Source of the DNA: Paenibacillus graminis
GTDB lineage: Bacteria; Bacillota; Bacilli; Paenibacillales; Paenibacillaceae
Assembly: GCF_000758705.1 (NCBI RefSeq)
Contig: NZ_CP009287.1
Span: 3,472,001-3,536,000, forward strand
Length of the DNA stretch: 64,000 bases
Reading direction: 5' to 3'
Numbering within the stretch: position 1 is the stretch's first letter; every line of letters starts with the position of its first letter. A program made the position numbers and the translations under genes. Under the pieces are notes generated by a model that saw only the letters and a program-made list of their open reading frames with translations, ran no database searches and was not told where the DNA came from. This document shows positions 36,032 through 45,751 of this stretch, piece after piece.

Positions 36032-37431
36032 AAAACAACATCATCGGCTTTAAGCTCGGGCTTGCGATCATGTCGGTGTTCCTGATTGTGTTGCTGTTTC
36101 TCGGTGTGGCCATCGACCGGATGTTCAGCAGCTTTTATTATAAAGAAATGCGGACAGAGACAGAGGAGCTGGCTTCGCATTTTACAGTCATGGCCGAATC
36201 CCAGGATACCACCAGCGAACAAATGATGCGGACCTTTGCTGAATTTTCAAATGTGAGTATTTTTAACATCTCCCGCGACAGCAGGTTAACTCTTCATTCG
36301 GGTGTACATGATTCAGCAGACCGTTCGTTTATTCACGGGGCTGATCTGGCCCGGATATTCTCGGGAACCCGCGTGAGTTTGTTGTACAAAGACCCCGCAG
36401 GACACCGGTATTTCGTAACCGGACGGCCTATCAAGGATGGCGGCAGGGTGAGTTCCGCGCTCTATGTCATGTCATCCACACAAAGCATGGTGCAGTCGCT
36501 GGCTTCGGTGCGGGATATTCTGCTGCTCTCGGGAATAGGGGCTTTTGTGCTGGCCCTGGGCATTACCTGGATTATTGCCAGATTGCTGTCGCGCCCGCTG
36601 GTGCAGATGCAGAAGGCAACCCGCAAGCTTGCGGCAGGGGAGCTGGAAACAAGGCTGACGATCGGCAGCAATGATGAAATCGGGTTTCTGGCGGCAGCCA
36701 TTAACGATCTCGCAGTTGATCTGCAGCGCTATAGAGATACCAGGCAGGAGTTTCTGGCGAATATCTCCCATGAGCTGCGGACGCCAATCACCTATTTGCA
36801 AGGATACGCCAAGGTAGTGAAAGACGAACTATATGAGACAGAGGAAGAAAAAAAGCTGTATCTGGACATCATCGGCCAGGAAGCGCACCGCATCCAGCAT
36901 CTGGTGGAGGATTTGTTCGAGCTTGCCAAGATGGAGGAGGGTAAAATTCCGCTGCATCTGGAAGAAGTGGATCTGAAACGGATTGTGGATCAAGCCGCCC
37001 GCAAGCTTGAATTAACGGCCAAGGAAAAAGGCCTCAAGCTTGCGGTTGTGCATAACGGACAGGCTTCTCTATTACTTGGGGATAGCAAACGCATGGAGCA
37101 AATCGTGATGAATCTGCTGGAAAATGCTGTACGGTATACGGATGAAGGTGAGATTAACGTCCAATTGAATTACTTACCAGGCTCCGCAGTTTTTATCGTA
37201 GAAGATACCGGGATAGGTATCCCGGAAGCAGAGCTTCCTTATATTTTCGACCGTTTCTACCGGGTGGAGAAGTCGCGCTCGCGTCAATATGGAGGCACCG
37301 GCCTCGGTCTTTCTATCGTTAACAAGCTGGTCGAGCTTCTGGACGGTTCAATCCGCATCACCAGCAAGGCCGGGGCGGGAACCCGCTGCGAGGTCAAGTT
37401 CAACAGGCAGCCCAATCATGAGGGGTCATGA
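36028..37431 (+). CDS. Sensor histidine kinase (HAMP, HisKA)
   Basis: A 467-residue membrane kinase: first helix about residues 9-31, an extracytoplasmic domain, a second helix near 160-182, HAMP, dimerisation/phosphorylation His248 in NISHELRTPITYL, and HATPase N (NLLENAVRYTD), G1 (EDTGIGIP) and G2 (GGTGLGLSIV) boxes. It partners the overlapping OmpR regulator. The stimulus is unknown, though the upstream protease gene hints at envelope or protein stress. Confidence 0.93.
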   Translation: MKNNIIGFKLGLAIMSVFLIVLLFLGVAIDRMFSSFYYKEMRTETEELASHFTVMAESQDTTSEQMMRTFAEFSNVSIFNISRDSRLTLHSGVHDSADRSFIHGADLARIFSGTRVSLLYKDPAGHRYFVTGRPIKDGGRVSSALYVMSSTQSMVQSLASVRDILLLSGIGAFVLALGITWIIARLLSRPLVQMQKATRKLAAGELETRLTIGSNDEIGFLAAAINDLAVDLQRYRDTRQEFLANISHELRTPITYLQGYAKVVKDELYETEEEKKLYLDIIGQEAHRIQHLVEDLFELAKMEEGKIPLHLEEVDLKRIVDQAARKLELTAKEKGLKLAVVHNGQASLLLGDSKRMEQIVMNLLENAVRYTDEGEINVQLNYLPGSAVFIVEDTGIGIPEAELPYIFDRFYRVEKSRSRQYGGTGLGLSIVNKLVELLDGSIRITSKAGAGTRCEVKFNRQPNHEGS

Positions 37432-37440
37432 TTTCACCGC

Positions 37441-38634
37441 CTATCGACCTAAGAAGCCGAAAATCTCATCGACAGCGAGGCGATACCCGCCGGATCGTTG
37501 AAAGGATTCCTGCAGATTGTCCACTGCATTTTTATATGATGGCTGGTTCAACACTTGATCTGCCGCTTCACGCAGCCCATTTGCAGTCAAACTTTGCATT
37601 TGCAATGCAATACCTGCTCCGAGACTGGCAATTCGCCCGGCAACGATCGGCTGATCTGCGCTCTGGGGGATTACAACTAGCGGAACCCCGTAATAGAGAG
37701 CTTCATGGGTACTGTTCATTCCTCCATGTGTAATAAATAATGAGATGTGCTTCAGCACTTCAGTTTGCGGAACATAATTTTGTACAATGAAGTTATCAGG
37801 AATTTCTCCTAAATCAGAAATTGGGGTTTTATTCCCAACTGACATGATAATAGTGTAATCAGTATTCCCGAAGGCCTCGAAACAAAGCTTATAGAAGTCC
37901 AATGCTTGGTTAAAGACAGTACCCAGTGAGATATAAATGGTTTTTTTCCCCTTGATTGCGTTAAAGTCGAAGTTTGCCTGAGTTGGTCTTGAAGAGAGAG
38001 AGGGACCTACAAATTTATAAGTTTGATCGAATCCCTCTCCATTGGGCTGAAATTCCCTGGTTGTATAAACGATTGTAAGGGGTGCAGGATTACACAAGAC
38101 TTCGTAAGGTGATTGAATTTCCACATTATATTTTTCTTTCAGCATTTCCGTCAGGCTGTGATATCTATCGTATATAGGCTTAGCTATTTCTGCAGGGATT
38201 TTCATAGAAGGCTGTTCCAGCATTTTATCATAGGAAGCTTGGGTCTGCGCAAAGGATGTACTGGAGTTAATTGCGGGAAGCTCAAGAATCTGCGCAAGCA
38301 TTCGTCCACAGCCAAACATGGAATCATGGATGATGTAATCAAAATGCTCGCCAGCAATCTGTTCCAGAACACTTGGTATGATTATATCTGCCGTAAGCAA
38401 AAGACCGTTAATTCTTTCGAGTAAATAATTTCTTCCGCCTGAGATGAAGGCTTCAATAATTTTTTGATCGTCTAATGCCCGTACTGAAGCTCCCGTCTTC
38501 TCGATGCGCTCCCGATAAGCTTCAATACATAAGTATACTACCTCTTCTCCACGCGAAATAAGCTCTTGCACCACACCGATAGTTGGATTGATATGCCCTT
38601 CTGATCCGCCATTAATAAATAACACACGTGCCAT
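37441..38634 (-). CDS. MGT-family UDP-glycosyltransferase
   Basis: About 397 residues of the GT1 fold, macrolide-glycosyltransferase (MGT) branch. The N-terminal FINGGSEGHINPTIGVVQEL acceptor-side loop and the C-terminal THGGMNSTHEALYYGVPLVV nucleotide-sugar motif are clear. The frame extends to 38721, but AAGGAG lies before ATG 38634. Such enzymes glucosylate macrolides, flavonoids or other small molecules, often for resistance. The gene looks AT-richer than its neighbours, so it may be acquired. It converges with the kinase gene with only nine bases between them. Confidence 0.88.
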   Translation of the reverse strand: MARVLFINGGSEGHINPTIGVVQELISRGEEVVYLCIEAYRERIEKTGASVRALDDQKIIEAFISGGRNYLLERINGLLLTADIIIPSVLEQIAGEHFDYIIHDSMFGCGRMLAQILELPAINSSTSFAQTQASYDKMLEQPSMKIPAEIAKPIYDRYHSLTEMLKEKYNVEIQSPYEVLCNPAPLTIVYTTREFQPNGEGFDQTYKFVGPSLSSRPTQANFDFNAIKGKKTIYISLGTVFNQALDFYKLCFEAFGNTDYTIIMSVGNKTPISDLGEIPDNFIVQNYVPQTEVLKHISLFITHGGMNSTHEALYYGVPLVVIPQSADQPIVAGRIASLGAGIALQMQSLTANGLREAADQVLNQPSYKNAVDNLQESFQRSGGYRLAVDEIFGFLGR

Positions 38635-38676
38635 TTCTACCACTCCTTTGGGTGCTATGTTCCGTACGATTACCAT

Positions 38677-38726
38677 AAAAAAACAGTGGATATACGCTCG
38701 TAATCCGAACATAAAATCCACTGTTT
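38677..38726 (-). terminator. Terminator of the hybrid kinase gene
   Basis: On the minus strand AAACAGTGGAT pairs with ATCCACTGTTT, followed by seven T. It separates the kinase transcript from the glycosyltransferase. Confidence 0.8.
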
Positions 38727-38755
38727 ATAATAGCACAAATAATGGAAAATATAAT

Positions 38756-40645
38756 CTATTTTTTTAGCTGGTGCAGGATTTTGATGAGGGTTTCCCGCTT
38801 TACCGGCTTGCTGATGTAATCGTCCATCCCCGCCTCCAGGCACTTTTCCCGGTCCCCTTTTAAGGCATTGGCCGTGACCGCGATAATACGTGGACACTTA
38901 TCTTTGAGCTCTTCCCTGATGATCTGCGCTGCCTTCAGACCGTTCAAAAACGGCATATGCAAATCCATGAATATGAGATCGAACGGATGGTTGCGTGCTG
39001 CTTCAATCGCCTTTTTGCCGTTGGCGACGGTGGTTACCCGATGCCCCAATTTTTCCAGCATTTTTGTCATTACCAGCTGGTTGATGGCATTGTCTTCGGC
39101 GAGCAGAATGTTAACTTTTCCGGTGTTATGAAGCATATCTTCAAATACCTGTTCCCGGGGGACCTGTGAGGCCTCCTTAAACTGGATAGTGAAGGAAAAG
39201 GACGAACCGTTTTTGCCGTCACTCTCGGCGTAAATCTCACCGCCCATCATGTCAATAATTCTGCGGCTGATCGCAAGACCAAGGCCTGTGCCTTCGTGGC
39301 TCCGGGACATAAAGCTGTCAATCTGGGCAAACGGCTCAAAAATGTCATTAAGCCGAGCAGGATCTATTCCGATGCCGGTATCTGTAACGGTAAAAGCCAA
39401 TCTGCAGGGTTTTTCCTTCATCAGCCGCGCTTTTACCTCAATGCTGCCCTTGGAAGTGAATTTCACAGCATTGCCCAGCAGGTTCAGCAGCACCTGTTTC
39501 AGCCGCTCGGCATCGCCATAGATATAGTCGGGAACATCGTGATTGACGGTGTAAGACAGTTCTATTTTCTTTTCATCAGCCTTCTTGGAAATCACTGAAA
39601 AACTGTCCTTGATACATTTGCGCAAATCAAAATTATGCTCTTGAAGCTCAGAGCGGCCTGCTTCGATTTTGGAGAGATCCAGGATGTCATTGATGATGTT
39701 GAGCAGGATGTCCCCGCTTTTCTGGATCACCTCAACATAACTTCTCTGCTCTTTAGTCAGGTCTGTCATGTCAAGCAGAACATCCGTCATGCCGACTACC
39801 CCGTTCATGGGTGTGCGGATTTCATGGCTCATCATGGCCAAAAACTCACTTTTGGCTTTGTTGGTGGCCTCCGCAGTCTCCTTGGCAAGCAGCAACTGTT
39901 TCTGCTCAGAAATATCCTTGCAAATCAGATAAAACCCGATATTTTGCCCGCTTACATAAATCGGGGCGATGCTGGTAAGCACTTCCACTGAACTGCCCTC
40001 TTTGGTAACGAGGATGTCAATTTCATGTTCAACAGAATCATCGTAAATGGCCTTTTCAAGAATTCTGTCGACATTCGCTTGTCCAATCAGATTCGCAAGC
40101 TCTGCACCGATCAATTCCGTTTCAATGTGGTAGCCAGTGAGCTTTTCTGCCATATTGTTGGCATTGATAATGCGGCCGTCCAGACCAAATGAGATCACGG
40201 CATCATGGTTATATTTTTTGAGTGAGTTATACCGCTCGACAGACTCTTGGAGCCGCCGCTCCGATTCTTTTTGCCTAGTTATATCTATTAATTGGCCAAT
40301 GTAATATATCAGCTTTCCCGTCTCATTATGGAATCGCTTAAAGGAGAGCAGTCCCCACATATTTTCACCATTTTTTTTGAGGTACCGTCTTTCAAGCTGT
40401 ATTTCATTCTTCCCAGTTTCCATACATGCCACTAAACTCTCAATGTTTCTGACTGCTTCATCCGGGTGAGAGAAGTCGCCTACTCTCTTGCCGTCAAACT
40501 CTGCTCTGCTATATCCAAGCATCTGCTCCATTGCAGGATTTACGGTCAAAATCAAACCATCAGGCGAAACAAGGGCAATTCCAAAGGAAGCATGATCATA
40601 CACTTGTTGATTAAAGGTGATTGGGTCCAGGTTTACACGTTGCAT
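38756..40645 (-). CDS. Hybrid sensor histidine kinase with two PAS domains and receiver
   Basis: A 629-residue cytoplasmic kinase with no membrane helix. Order: PAS (about 10-125), PAS (about 130-255), HisKA with the His in [14 protein letters not shown], HATPase ([28 protein letters not shown]), then a C-terminal receiver with Asp in [15 protein letters not shown] and [14 protein letters not shown] precedes the ATG. It probably relays phosphate to a separate Hpt or regulator, not found nearby, which is an orphan arrangement. The PAS domains suggest redox, oxygen or small-ligand sensing. Confidence 0.92.
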   Translation of the reverse strand: MQRVNLDPITFNQQVYDHASFGIALVSPDGLILTVNPAMEQMLGYSRAEFDGKRVGDFSHPDEAVRNIESLVACMETGKNEIQLERRYLKKNGENMWGLLSFKRFHNETGKLIYYIGQLIDITRQKESERRLQESVERYNSLKKYNHDAVISFGLDGRIINANNMAEKLTGYHIETELIGAELANLIGQANVDRILEKAIYDDSVEHEIDILVTKEGSSVEVLTSIAPIYVSGQNIGFYLICKDISEQKQLLLAKETAEATNKAKSEFLAMMSHEIRTPMNGVVGMTDVLLDMTDLTKEQRSYVEVIQKSGDILLNIINDILDLSKIEAGRSELQEHNFDLRKCIKDSFSVISKKADEKKIELSYTVNHDVPDYIYGDAERLKQVLLNLLGNAVKFTSKGSIEVKARLMKEKPCRLAFTVTDTGIGIDPARLNDIFEPFAQIDSFMSRSHEGTGLGLAISRRIIDMMGGEIYAESDGKNGSSFSFTIQFKEASQVPREQVFEDMLHNTGKVNILLAEDNAINQLVMTKMLEKLGHRVTTVANGKKAIEAARNHPFDLIFMDLHMPFLNGLKAAQIIREELKDKCPRIIAVTANALKGDREKCLEAGMDDYISKPVKRETLIKILHQLKK

Positions 40646-40765
40646 GGTTCGCCTCCACAGATCAGATAAGGTTTATTATCAATAAACAATAAAGATGTAA
40701 TAACGGAATAGTATACCCCGTCATTTGTCTAATGAATCAGATCTGTGAAGATTTCCAGCGGATAC

Positions 40766-41251
40766 CTAATGATTCATACCAGCCATCCCGCCCATGATTT
40801 CCGGATTAACCATCCCGAAGATCATCGCGACATGCGCTACCACGAGAAAGCCGCTGATGAGGAGGAAATGCAGCTTTAGCTTGCTTTCTTCACTGCGGTT
40901 GCGGGCAATCAGTCCGAGATCCAGCAGGGCCAGGGGCAGCAGGAAGAGCACGCCGCTGAGATAAAAGCTTACAGCTACCACATCAACCCAGGTATGCCAT
41001 TCCCCGTTCGCGGTAACCGGAATAAAAGCGGTAGGGAATAAATACAGAAATATTCCTGTAAAATAGAGGCCGGCTAGAATGCTGCATATCCGGTTAAATG
41101 CTCTAAGCGGTCCTTTGAGATTTTTGGTGAACAAAATAATAAATTCGGTCACTGTAATCGTCTCGGCAAAAATGACCGGAATCGCCATAAAAAGAATCAG
41201 GTTCCAAGGCTGGTTGTCTGCAAGCAGAGACATGTAATGCGTCATGTTCAT
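40766..41251 (-). CDS. Small integral membrane protein, function unknown
   Basis: About 161 residues with four or five hydrophobic helices and a Met/His-rich C-terminal tail (MGGMAGMNH) that might bind metal. It resembles uncharacterised firmicute membrane families (DUF6803-like by recall). GGGAGG lies before ATG 41251, so this start is chosen over 41266. No clear operon partner. Confidence 0.6.
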   Translation of the reverse strand: MNMTHYMSLLADNQPWNLILFMAIPVIFAETITVTEFIILFTKNLKGPLRAFNRICSILAGLYFTGIFLYLFPTAFIPVTANGEWHTWVDVVAVSFYLSGVLFLLPLALLDLGLIARNRSEESKLKLHFLLISGFLVVAHVAMIFGMVNPEIMGGMAGMNH

Positions 41252-41384
41252 GTTAGTTCCTCCCATAGATTAATTAGCTGTCACTGTGATGTTAGTAAAT
41301 AAGTGTGTGGAAAGTATGGAGAAACGAAGTTATGCTAGTATAAGCTGTGAAATAACACAGTCAGCAATTGAACGCGGAGGGAGC

Positions 41385-42071
41385 ATGGCGGAGGATATGG
41401 AAAAACTGCAAAGCATTTTATTTGATCTGGATGGAACGTTAACCGACCCCAAAGAGGGCATTACCAAAAGCGTAGAGTATGCGCTGGGCAAATTCGATAT
41501 TACCGTAGAGCATCCGGACCTGCTCTTGCCTTACATCGGACCGCCATTATACGATTCTTTTGTGGAAATCCAAGGCTTTTCCGCAGAGCGCGCGGCCCAA
41601 GCCGTTGAATTCTACCGGGAACGGTACCGTACGCTGGGCATGTTCGAGAATCTCGTGATTCCCGGAATCCCAGAGCTGCTGAAGGAGCTGCAGGGCAGAG
41701 GTTTTGATTTATACGTCGCTACCTCAAAACCAACGGTGTTCGCCGAAGAAATTATCCGCCATTATGGGCTGGAGCCATATTTCAGGCATGTGGCAGGCAG
41801 CAACCTGGACGGGACGCGATCCAAGAAAAAAGAGGTTATCCAATACGTATTGGAGGAGCATCAGATTGCAGCGGGTACAGCGGTGATGATCGGGGACCGC
41901 GAGCATGACATTATCGGGGCCCGGGCCTGCGGCGTTGCCTCAGTCGGCGTCCTCATCGGCTATGGTTCCGAGGAAGAGCTGCGAAGTGCGGGTGCGGACT
42001 ATATTGCACGAAATGTGAAAGATATAGGTGATATTATCTTACATATTCACGAAGGACTTGTTGACGCATAG
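41385..42071 (+). CDS. HAD-family phosphatase, phosphoglycolate-phosphatase-like
   Basis: About 228 residues. HAD motif I FDLDGTLTDP with nucleophile Asp, motif II-type ATSKP, motif III Lys in SKKKEVI, motif IV GDREHDIIGA. The cap domain is of the Gph/PpaX type. GGAGGGAG precedes ATG 41385, so the longer open frame from 41286 is rejected. It probably hydrolyses phosphoglycolate or another small phosphate ester. The substrate is not fixed by sequence. Confidence 0.88.
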   Translation: MAEDMEKLQSILFDLDGTLTDPKEGITKSVEYALGKFDITVEHPDLLLPYIGPPLYDSFVEIQGFSAERAAQAVEFYRERYRTLGMFENLVIPGIPELLKELQGRGFDLYVATSKPTVFAEEIIRHYGLEPYFRHVAGSNLDGTRSKKKEVIQYVLEEHQIAAGTAVMIGDREHDIIGARACGVASVGVLIGYGSEEELRSAGADYIARNVKDIGDIILHIHEGLVDA

Positions 42072-42140
42072 TGAAACCTGTAGTAAATCTACGCTCCAGT
42101 TGCTCATTGCATGATACGAAGCCTGTTTTTTTAAAAATGG

Positions 42141-42170
42141 TTGACATTCTCACGAAGGGTTCAGTATTAT
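42141..42170 (+). promoter_or_regulatory. Sigma-A promoter for the thrS leader
   Basis: TTGACA at 42141-42146 and TATTAT at 42165-42170 with an 18-base spacer. Transcription would begin near 42177, just before the T-box. Confidence 0.75.
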
Positions 42171-42194
42171 GTAACCAGCAACACGATATTCAAG

Positions 42195-42490
42195 GCGATG
42201 ACCAAAGACATGATATCCTATGCGGACTGGCCAGAGAAAGAAGTGAACGGTGAGAGCTTCTAACAGCGACCGGCAGGATGTTACCCCTTTGCAGCCGTGG
42301 CACTGAACCTTTCCTGCTGTTAGGGAAGCTGTAAATGCTACCGTCTTATCCCCGATACCGGATACCAATGAGGATCTAGTGTATTTTCTTCCGCCCGAAC
42401 AGCCGGGGGGTCGATCATTACAGGTCAAATTAGGGTGGAACCACGAGCCAGAACGCACTCGTCCCTTTCCGGGAGAGATGCGTTTTTTTG
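42195..42490 (+). promoter_or_regulatory. T-box leader of threonyl-tRNA synthetase
   Basis: The T-box sequence AGGGTGGAACCACG lies at 42432-42445. Upstream, AGAGA and GGTGAGAG elements of stem I are present. A terminator follows: AACGCA...TCCC pairing with GGGA...TGCGTT and a T7 run, ending near 42490. A candidate Thr specifier codon ACC is at 42307-42309. Uncharged threonyl tRNA would bind and favour the antiterminator, raising synthetase expression when threonine is scarce. Confidence 0.93.
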
Positions 42491-42533
42491 CGTTCAATCC
42501 ACAATAGACTACGAAGAAATGGAGGCCACAATC

Positions 42534-44462
42534 ATGGAAATCAATGTATCACTGCCGGATGGATCAATTAGGAGGTACGCACGCAGCACCACAGTTGCTC
42601 AAGTAGCGGAATCCATCAGCACAAGCCTGAAGAAAAACGCAGCAGCCGGTAAAATCGACGGCAGACTCGTTGACATTCATCAACCGATTGACCATGACTG
42701 CCACGTCGAAATCGTTATGGCCGACAGCCCGGATGGACTGTTCATCCAGCGGTATAGTACAGCACATCTAATGGCTCAGGCCATCCAACGCATATACGGT
42801 AAGCAAAAAGTTAAGCTGGGCATCGGTCCGGTAATCGAAGATGGATTCTACTACGATATCGATAGGGAAGGGCCGCTCTCCACAGATGACTTAGCTGCCA
42901 TTGAGCAGGAAATGCAGAAGATTATCGGGGAGAATCTGCCGATTGTCCGGCGGGTAGTCAGCCGCGCCGAAGCCATTGCGCTTTTCGAAGCATTGGATCA
43001 ACCGCTCAAAGTGGAACTGATTCACGGCCTGCCGGAGGACGAAGAAATCAGTCTGTATGAGCAGGGCGAGTTCATTGATTTATGCCGGGGTCCGCATGTG
43101 GCTTCCACGGGCCACATCAAAGCATTTAAACTGCTGAGCGTTGCCGGCGCCTATTGGCGCGGGGATTCCAATAATCCTATGCTGCAGCGTATTTACGGAA
43201 CGGCCTTTTCCAAAAAAGCGCAGCTGGAAGAGCACCTGCACATGCTGGCGGAAGCGAAGAAGCGTGACCACCGCAAGCTGGGCAAGGAGCTGGAACTGTT
43301 CATGTTTTCCGAGGAAGCGCCGGGTATGCCCTTTTATTTGTCCAAGGGAATGATTCTCCGTACAGAGCTGGAGAACTTTCTGCGCGAATTGCAGCGGGCG
43401 CGGGATTATGATGAGGTCCGCACACCGCTGATGATGAACAACCGGATGTGGGAGCAGTCAGGACACTGGGACCACTATAAGGACAACATGTATTTTACTC
43501 AGGTAGATGAGACGAAATATGCATTGAAACCGATGAATTGTCCGGGACATATGCTGATCTTCAAGAACAGCCTCCGCTCCTACAGGGAGCTGCCGATGCG
43601 TGTCGCAGAGTTTGGCCAGGTACACCGGCATGAGTTTTCTGGAGCCCTGAACGGAATGATGCGGGTGCGGACCTTCTGTCAGGATGATGCCCATTTGTTC
43701 GTGCTTCCTGAACAGATCGAAGAGGAAATCGCCGGTGTTATGGAGCTGATCGGGCACATTTACAAAGTATTCGGCTTTGAATATAAGGTGGAGCTGTCTA
43801 CACGGCCGGATGATTACATGGGCTCGGAAGCGTTATGGGATCAGGCGGAGGCGTCGCTCCAAAATGTACTGGACAGACGCGGAATCGACTATCGGGTGAA
43901 CGAGGGGGACGGAGCTTTTTACGGGCCGAAGATTGACTTCCACATTCAGGATGCGCTGAAGCGAAGCTGGCAATGCGGAACGATTCAACTGGATTTCCAA
44001 ATGCCTGAGAAGTTCGATCTGACTTATGTCGGCGAAGACAGCCAGAAACACCGTCCTGTCGTGATCCACCGTGCGGTATATGGCTCGATCGACCGTTTTA
44101 TGGGGATTCTTACGGAGCATTTCAGCGGCGCTTTCCCGCTGTGGCTGTCCCCGGTGCAAGTCAAACTGCTGCCGGTTTCCAGCCGCTATGCAGATTACGC
44201 CTTCCAAGTGAAAAAGGAGCTGCAGGATGCCGGAATCCGTGTCGAGCTTGATATAAGGAATGAGAAATTGGGCTACAAAATCCGCGAAGCCCAGCTGGAG
44301 AAGGTGCCTTACATGCTGGTGCTCGGTGAGCAGGAGCAAAGCGCCGCCGCAGTATCCGTAAGAAAACGCGGGTCCGGCGATGCCGGAGCCATGAGTATTG
44401 CTGAGTTTGTCCGGCAAATTGTCGGTGAAAACGCGGCTAGAAGTGACGTGTTTCTTCATTAA
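42534..44462 (+). CDS. thrS: Threonyl-tRNA synthetase with altered editing-site motif
   Basis: A 642-residue class II synthetase: TGS domain (1-60), editing domain (about 60-225), catalytic core with MNCPGHMLIF and FGQVHRHEFSGAL (zinc ligands), and a C-terminal anticodon-binding domain. The editing HxxxH motif, normally RHSTAH, is RYSTAH here: codon TAT at 42753 gives Tyr74 for the first His, while His78 and the distal Cys184/His188 (LCRGPH) are kept. GGAGG precedes ATG 42534. A T-box leader controls it. It may be a second (thrZ-like) copy. The loss of the first His could weaken removal of serine mischarged on the threonine tRNA. Confidence 0.93.
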   Translation: MEINVSLPDGSIRRYARSTTVAQVAESISTSLKKNAAAGKIDGRLVDIHQPIDHDCHVEIVMADSPDGLFIQRYSTAHLMAQAIQRIYGKQKVKLGIGPVIEDGFYYDIDREGPLSTDDLAAIEQEMQKIIGENLPIVRRVVSRAEAIALFEALDQPLKVELIHGLPEDEEISLYEQGEFIDLCRGPHVASTGHIKAFKLLSVAGAYWRGDSNNPMLQRIYGTAFSKKAQLEEHLHMLAEAKKRDHRKLGKELELFMFSEEAPGMPFYLSKGMILRTELENFLRELQRARDYDEVRTPLMMNNRMWEQSGHWDHYKDNMYFTQVDETKYALKPMNCPGHMLIFKNSLRSYRELPMRVAEFGQVHRHEFSGALNGMMRVRTFCQDDAHLFVLPEQIEEEIAGVMELIGHIYKVFGFEYKVELSTRPDDYMGSEALWDQAEASLQNVLDRRGIDYRVNEGDGAFYGPKIDFHIQDALKRSWQCGTIQLDFQMPEKFDLTYVGEDSQKHRPVVIHRAVYGSIDRFMGILTEHFSGAFPLWLSPVQVKLLPVSSRYADYAFQVKKELQDAGIRVELDIRNEKLGYKIREAQLEKVPYMLVLGEQEQSAAAVSVRKRGSGDAGAMSIAEFVRQIVGENAARSDVFLH

Positions 44463-44488
44463 TATGCAGGCAGTAGTCAAGTGAGGTG

Positions 44489-44521
44489 CAGTCCCATTTT
44501 ACATAAATGGGGCTGTTCTTT
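44489..44521 (+). terminator. Terminator after thrS
   Basis: CAGTCCCATTT pairs with AAATGGGGCTG (one wobble), followed by TTCTTTTA. Confidence 0.75.
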
Positions 44522-44595
44522 TATATGAATCAGGCAGACAGGGAGATATTAAGTATTTTATAATTTGTATGAATACATCTATAGGAGGCAGCTTC

Positions 44596-45204
44596 GTGAT
44601 CTCGAACAACGTCAAAGAACTTAACGGCACTTTTATTCGAATGGTTCCTATGGAAGCAGCGCATCAACATGAACTGATGGCTTTGCTGGTTAATCCGCAA
44701 ATTTGGGAGTATACCTGGCGCAAAATCACTTCTCCCGCACAAGTAACAGGATTATTGGATACGGCGCTTGCCAATCAGGCGAAGGGGACCGAGCTCCCTT
44801 TTGTCATGATAGAGCAATCCACCGGCAGGATCGCCGGCACCTCGCGGATTATGCATCTTGACCACATTCACCGCAACGCGGAGATTGGCTGCACATGGAT
44901 CTCCCCGAAGTTCTGGAGAACAGCGGTCAATACAGAATCCAAAGCTCTGCTGCTGCAGTATTGTTTTGAATCTTTAGGTCTGATCCGGGTGAATTTTACC
45001 GTTGCGGGGGATAATAAGCGATCCCAAAAAGCAGTCGAACGCATCGGTGCGGTGAAGGAAGGCATGCTGCGCAAACACCGGATCACTGCGGAAGGCCGTA
45101 TTTTGGATAGTGTGCTGTACAGCATTATTGACGACGAATGGCCTGCGGTAAAAGATAATCTGCACTACTTGCTTAACGTAAAGTATGCGGACAAGAAAAT
45201 CTAA
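44596..45204 (+). CDS. GNAT-family N-acetyltransferase (RimJ/RimL-like)
   Basis: About 203 residues. The GNAT core shows the V-x-x-x-x-R/K-S-Q-K-A-V-E-R-I pattern late in the fold (NKRSQKAVERIGAVKEG) and IGCTWISPKFW earlier, typical of the RimJ/RimL subfamily. ATG 44569 opens the frame, but AGGAGG lies after it and seven bases before GTG 44596, which is the better start. Acetylates an amine (protein N-terminus, amino acid or drug). Substrate unknown. Confidence 0.85.
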   Translation: MISNNVKELNGTFIRMVPMEAAHQHELMALLVNPQIWEYTWRKITSPAQVTGLLDTALANQAKGTELPFVMIEQSTGRIAGTSRIMHLDHIHRNAEIGCTWISPKFWRTAVNTESKALLLQYCFESLGLIRVNFTVAGDNKRSQKAVERIGAVKEGMLRKHRITAEGRILDSVLYSIIDDEWPAVKDNLHYLLNVKYADKKI

Positions 45205-45225
45205 AGTTCCTAAGGGGGTTATGTA

Positions 45226-45660
45226 TTGGAAACAGGTAAGCCGGTAACGATAACTGTGGAAGCGCTCGTTCATTCTCCAGTAGAAAGCGTGTGGAAATAT
45301 TGGACCGGGCCGGAGCATATTACGAAATGGAATACGGCTTCTGATGACTGGCATACGCCATACGCCGAGAATGATCTTAGGGCTGGCGGTAAGTTCCTCT
45401 CAAGAATGGAAGCCAAGGATGGCAGCTTTGGATTTGATTTTGGCGGAGTCTACGACGAAGTGAGTATGAACGAGCGCATCGCCTATACGATTGGCGACGG
45501 CAGAAAAGTGAAGATCGATTTTGTCCGCCAAGGCAACGATACGAAAATCATCACAGTGTTCGAAGCGGAAGAGACCAACTCCGTCGAGATGCAGCAAGCC
45601 GGGTGGCAGGCGATTCAGGACAATTTCAAAAAATATGTGGAAACAGCTGCAGAAAAATAA
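45226..45660 (+). CDS. SRPBCC/AHSA1-like protein
   Basis: A 144-residue START-like fold protein of the AHSA1 (activator of Hsp90 ATPase homologue) family: HSPVESVWKYWTGPEHITKWN, FGGVYDEV and the C-terminal GWQAIQDNFKKYVE helix. The TTG start has AAGGGGG upstream. Bacterial members are small hydrophobic-ligand binders of unknown role. Twenty bases from the acetyltransferase, so probably co-transcribed. Confidence 0.88.
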   Translation: METGKPVTITVEALVHSPVESVWKYWTGPEHITKWNTASDDWHTPYAENDLRAGGKFLSRMEAKDGSFGFDFGGVYDEVSMNERIAYTIGDGRKVKIDFVRQGNDTKIITVFEAEETNSVEMQQAGWQAIQDNFKKYVETAAEK

Positions 45661-45680
45661 ATCCTTCGTTGCTTTTGAAG

Positions 45681-45709
45681 CGCATGCCGGTGTCGGCATG
45701 CGTTTTGTT
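45681..45709 (+). terminator. Terminator after the SRPBCC gene
   Basis: CGCATGCCG and CGGCATGCG pair perfectly over a four-base loop, followed by TTTTGTTG. Confidence 0.8.
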
Positions 45710-45751
45710 GTCTACCGTGTTAGAAGAAGATGCGACTTGAATTACATGATC

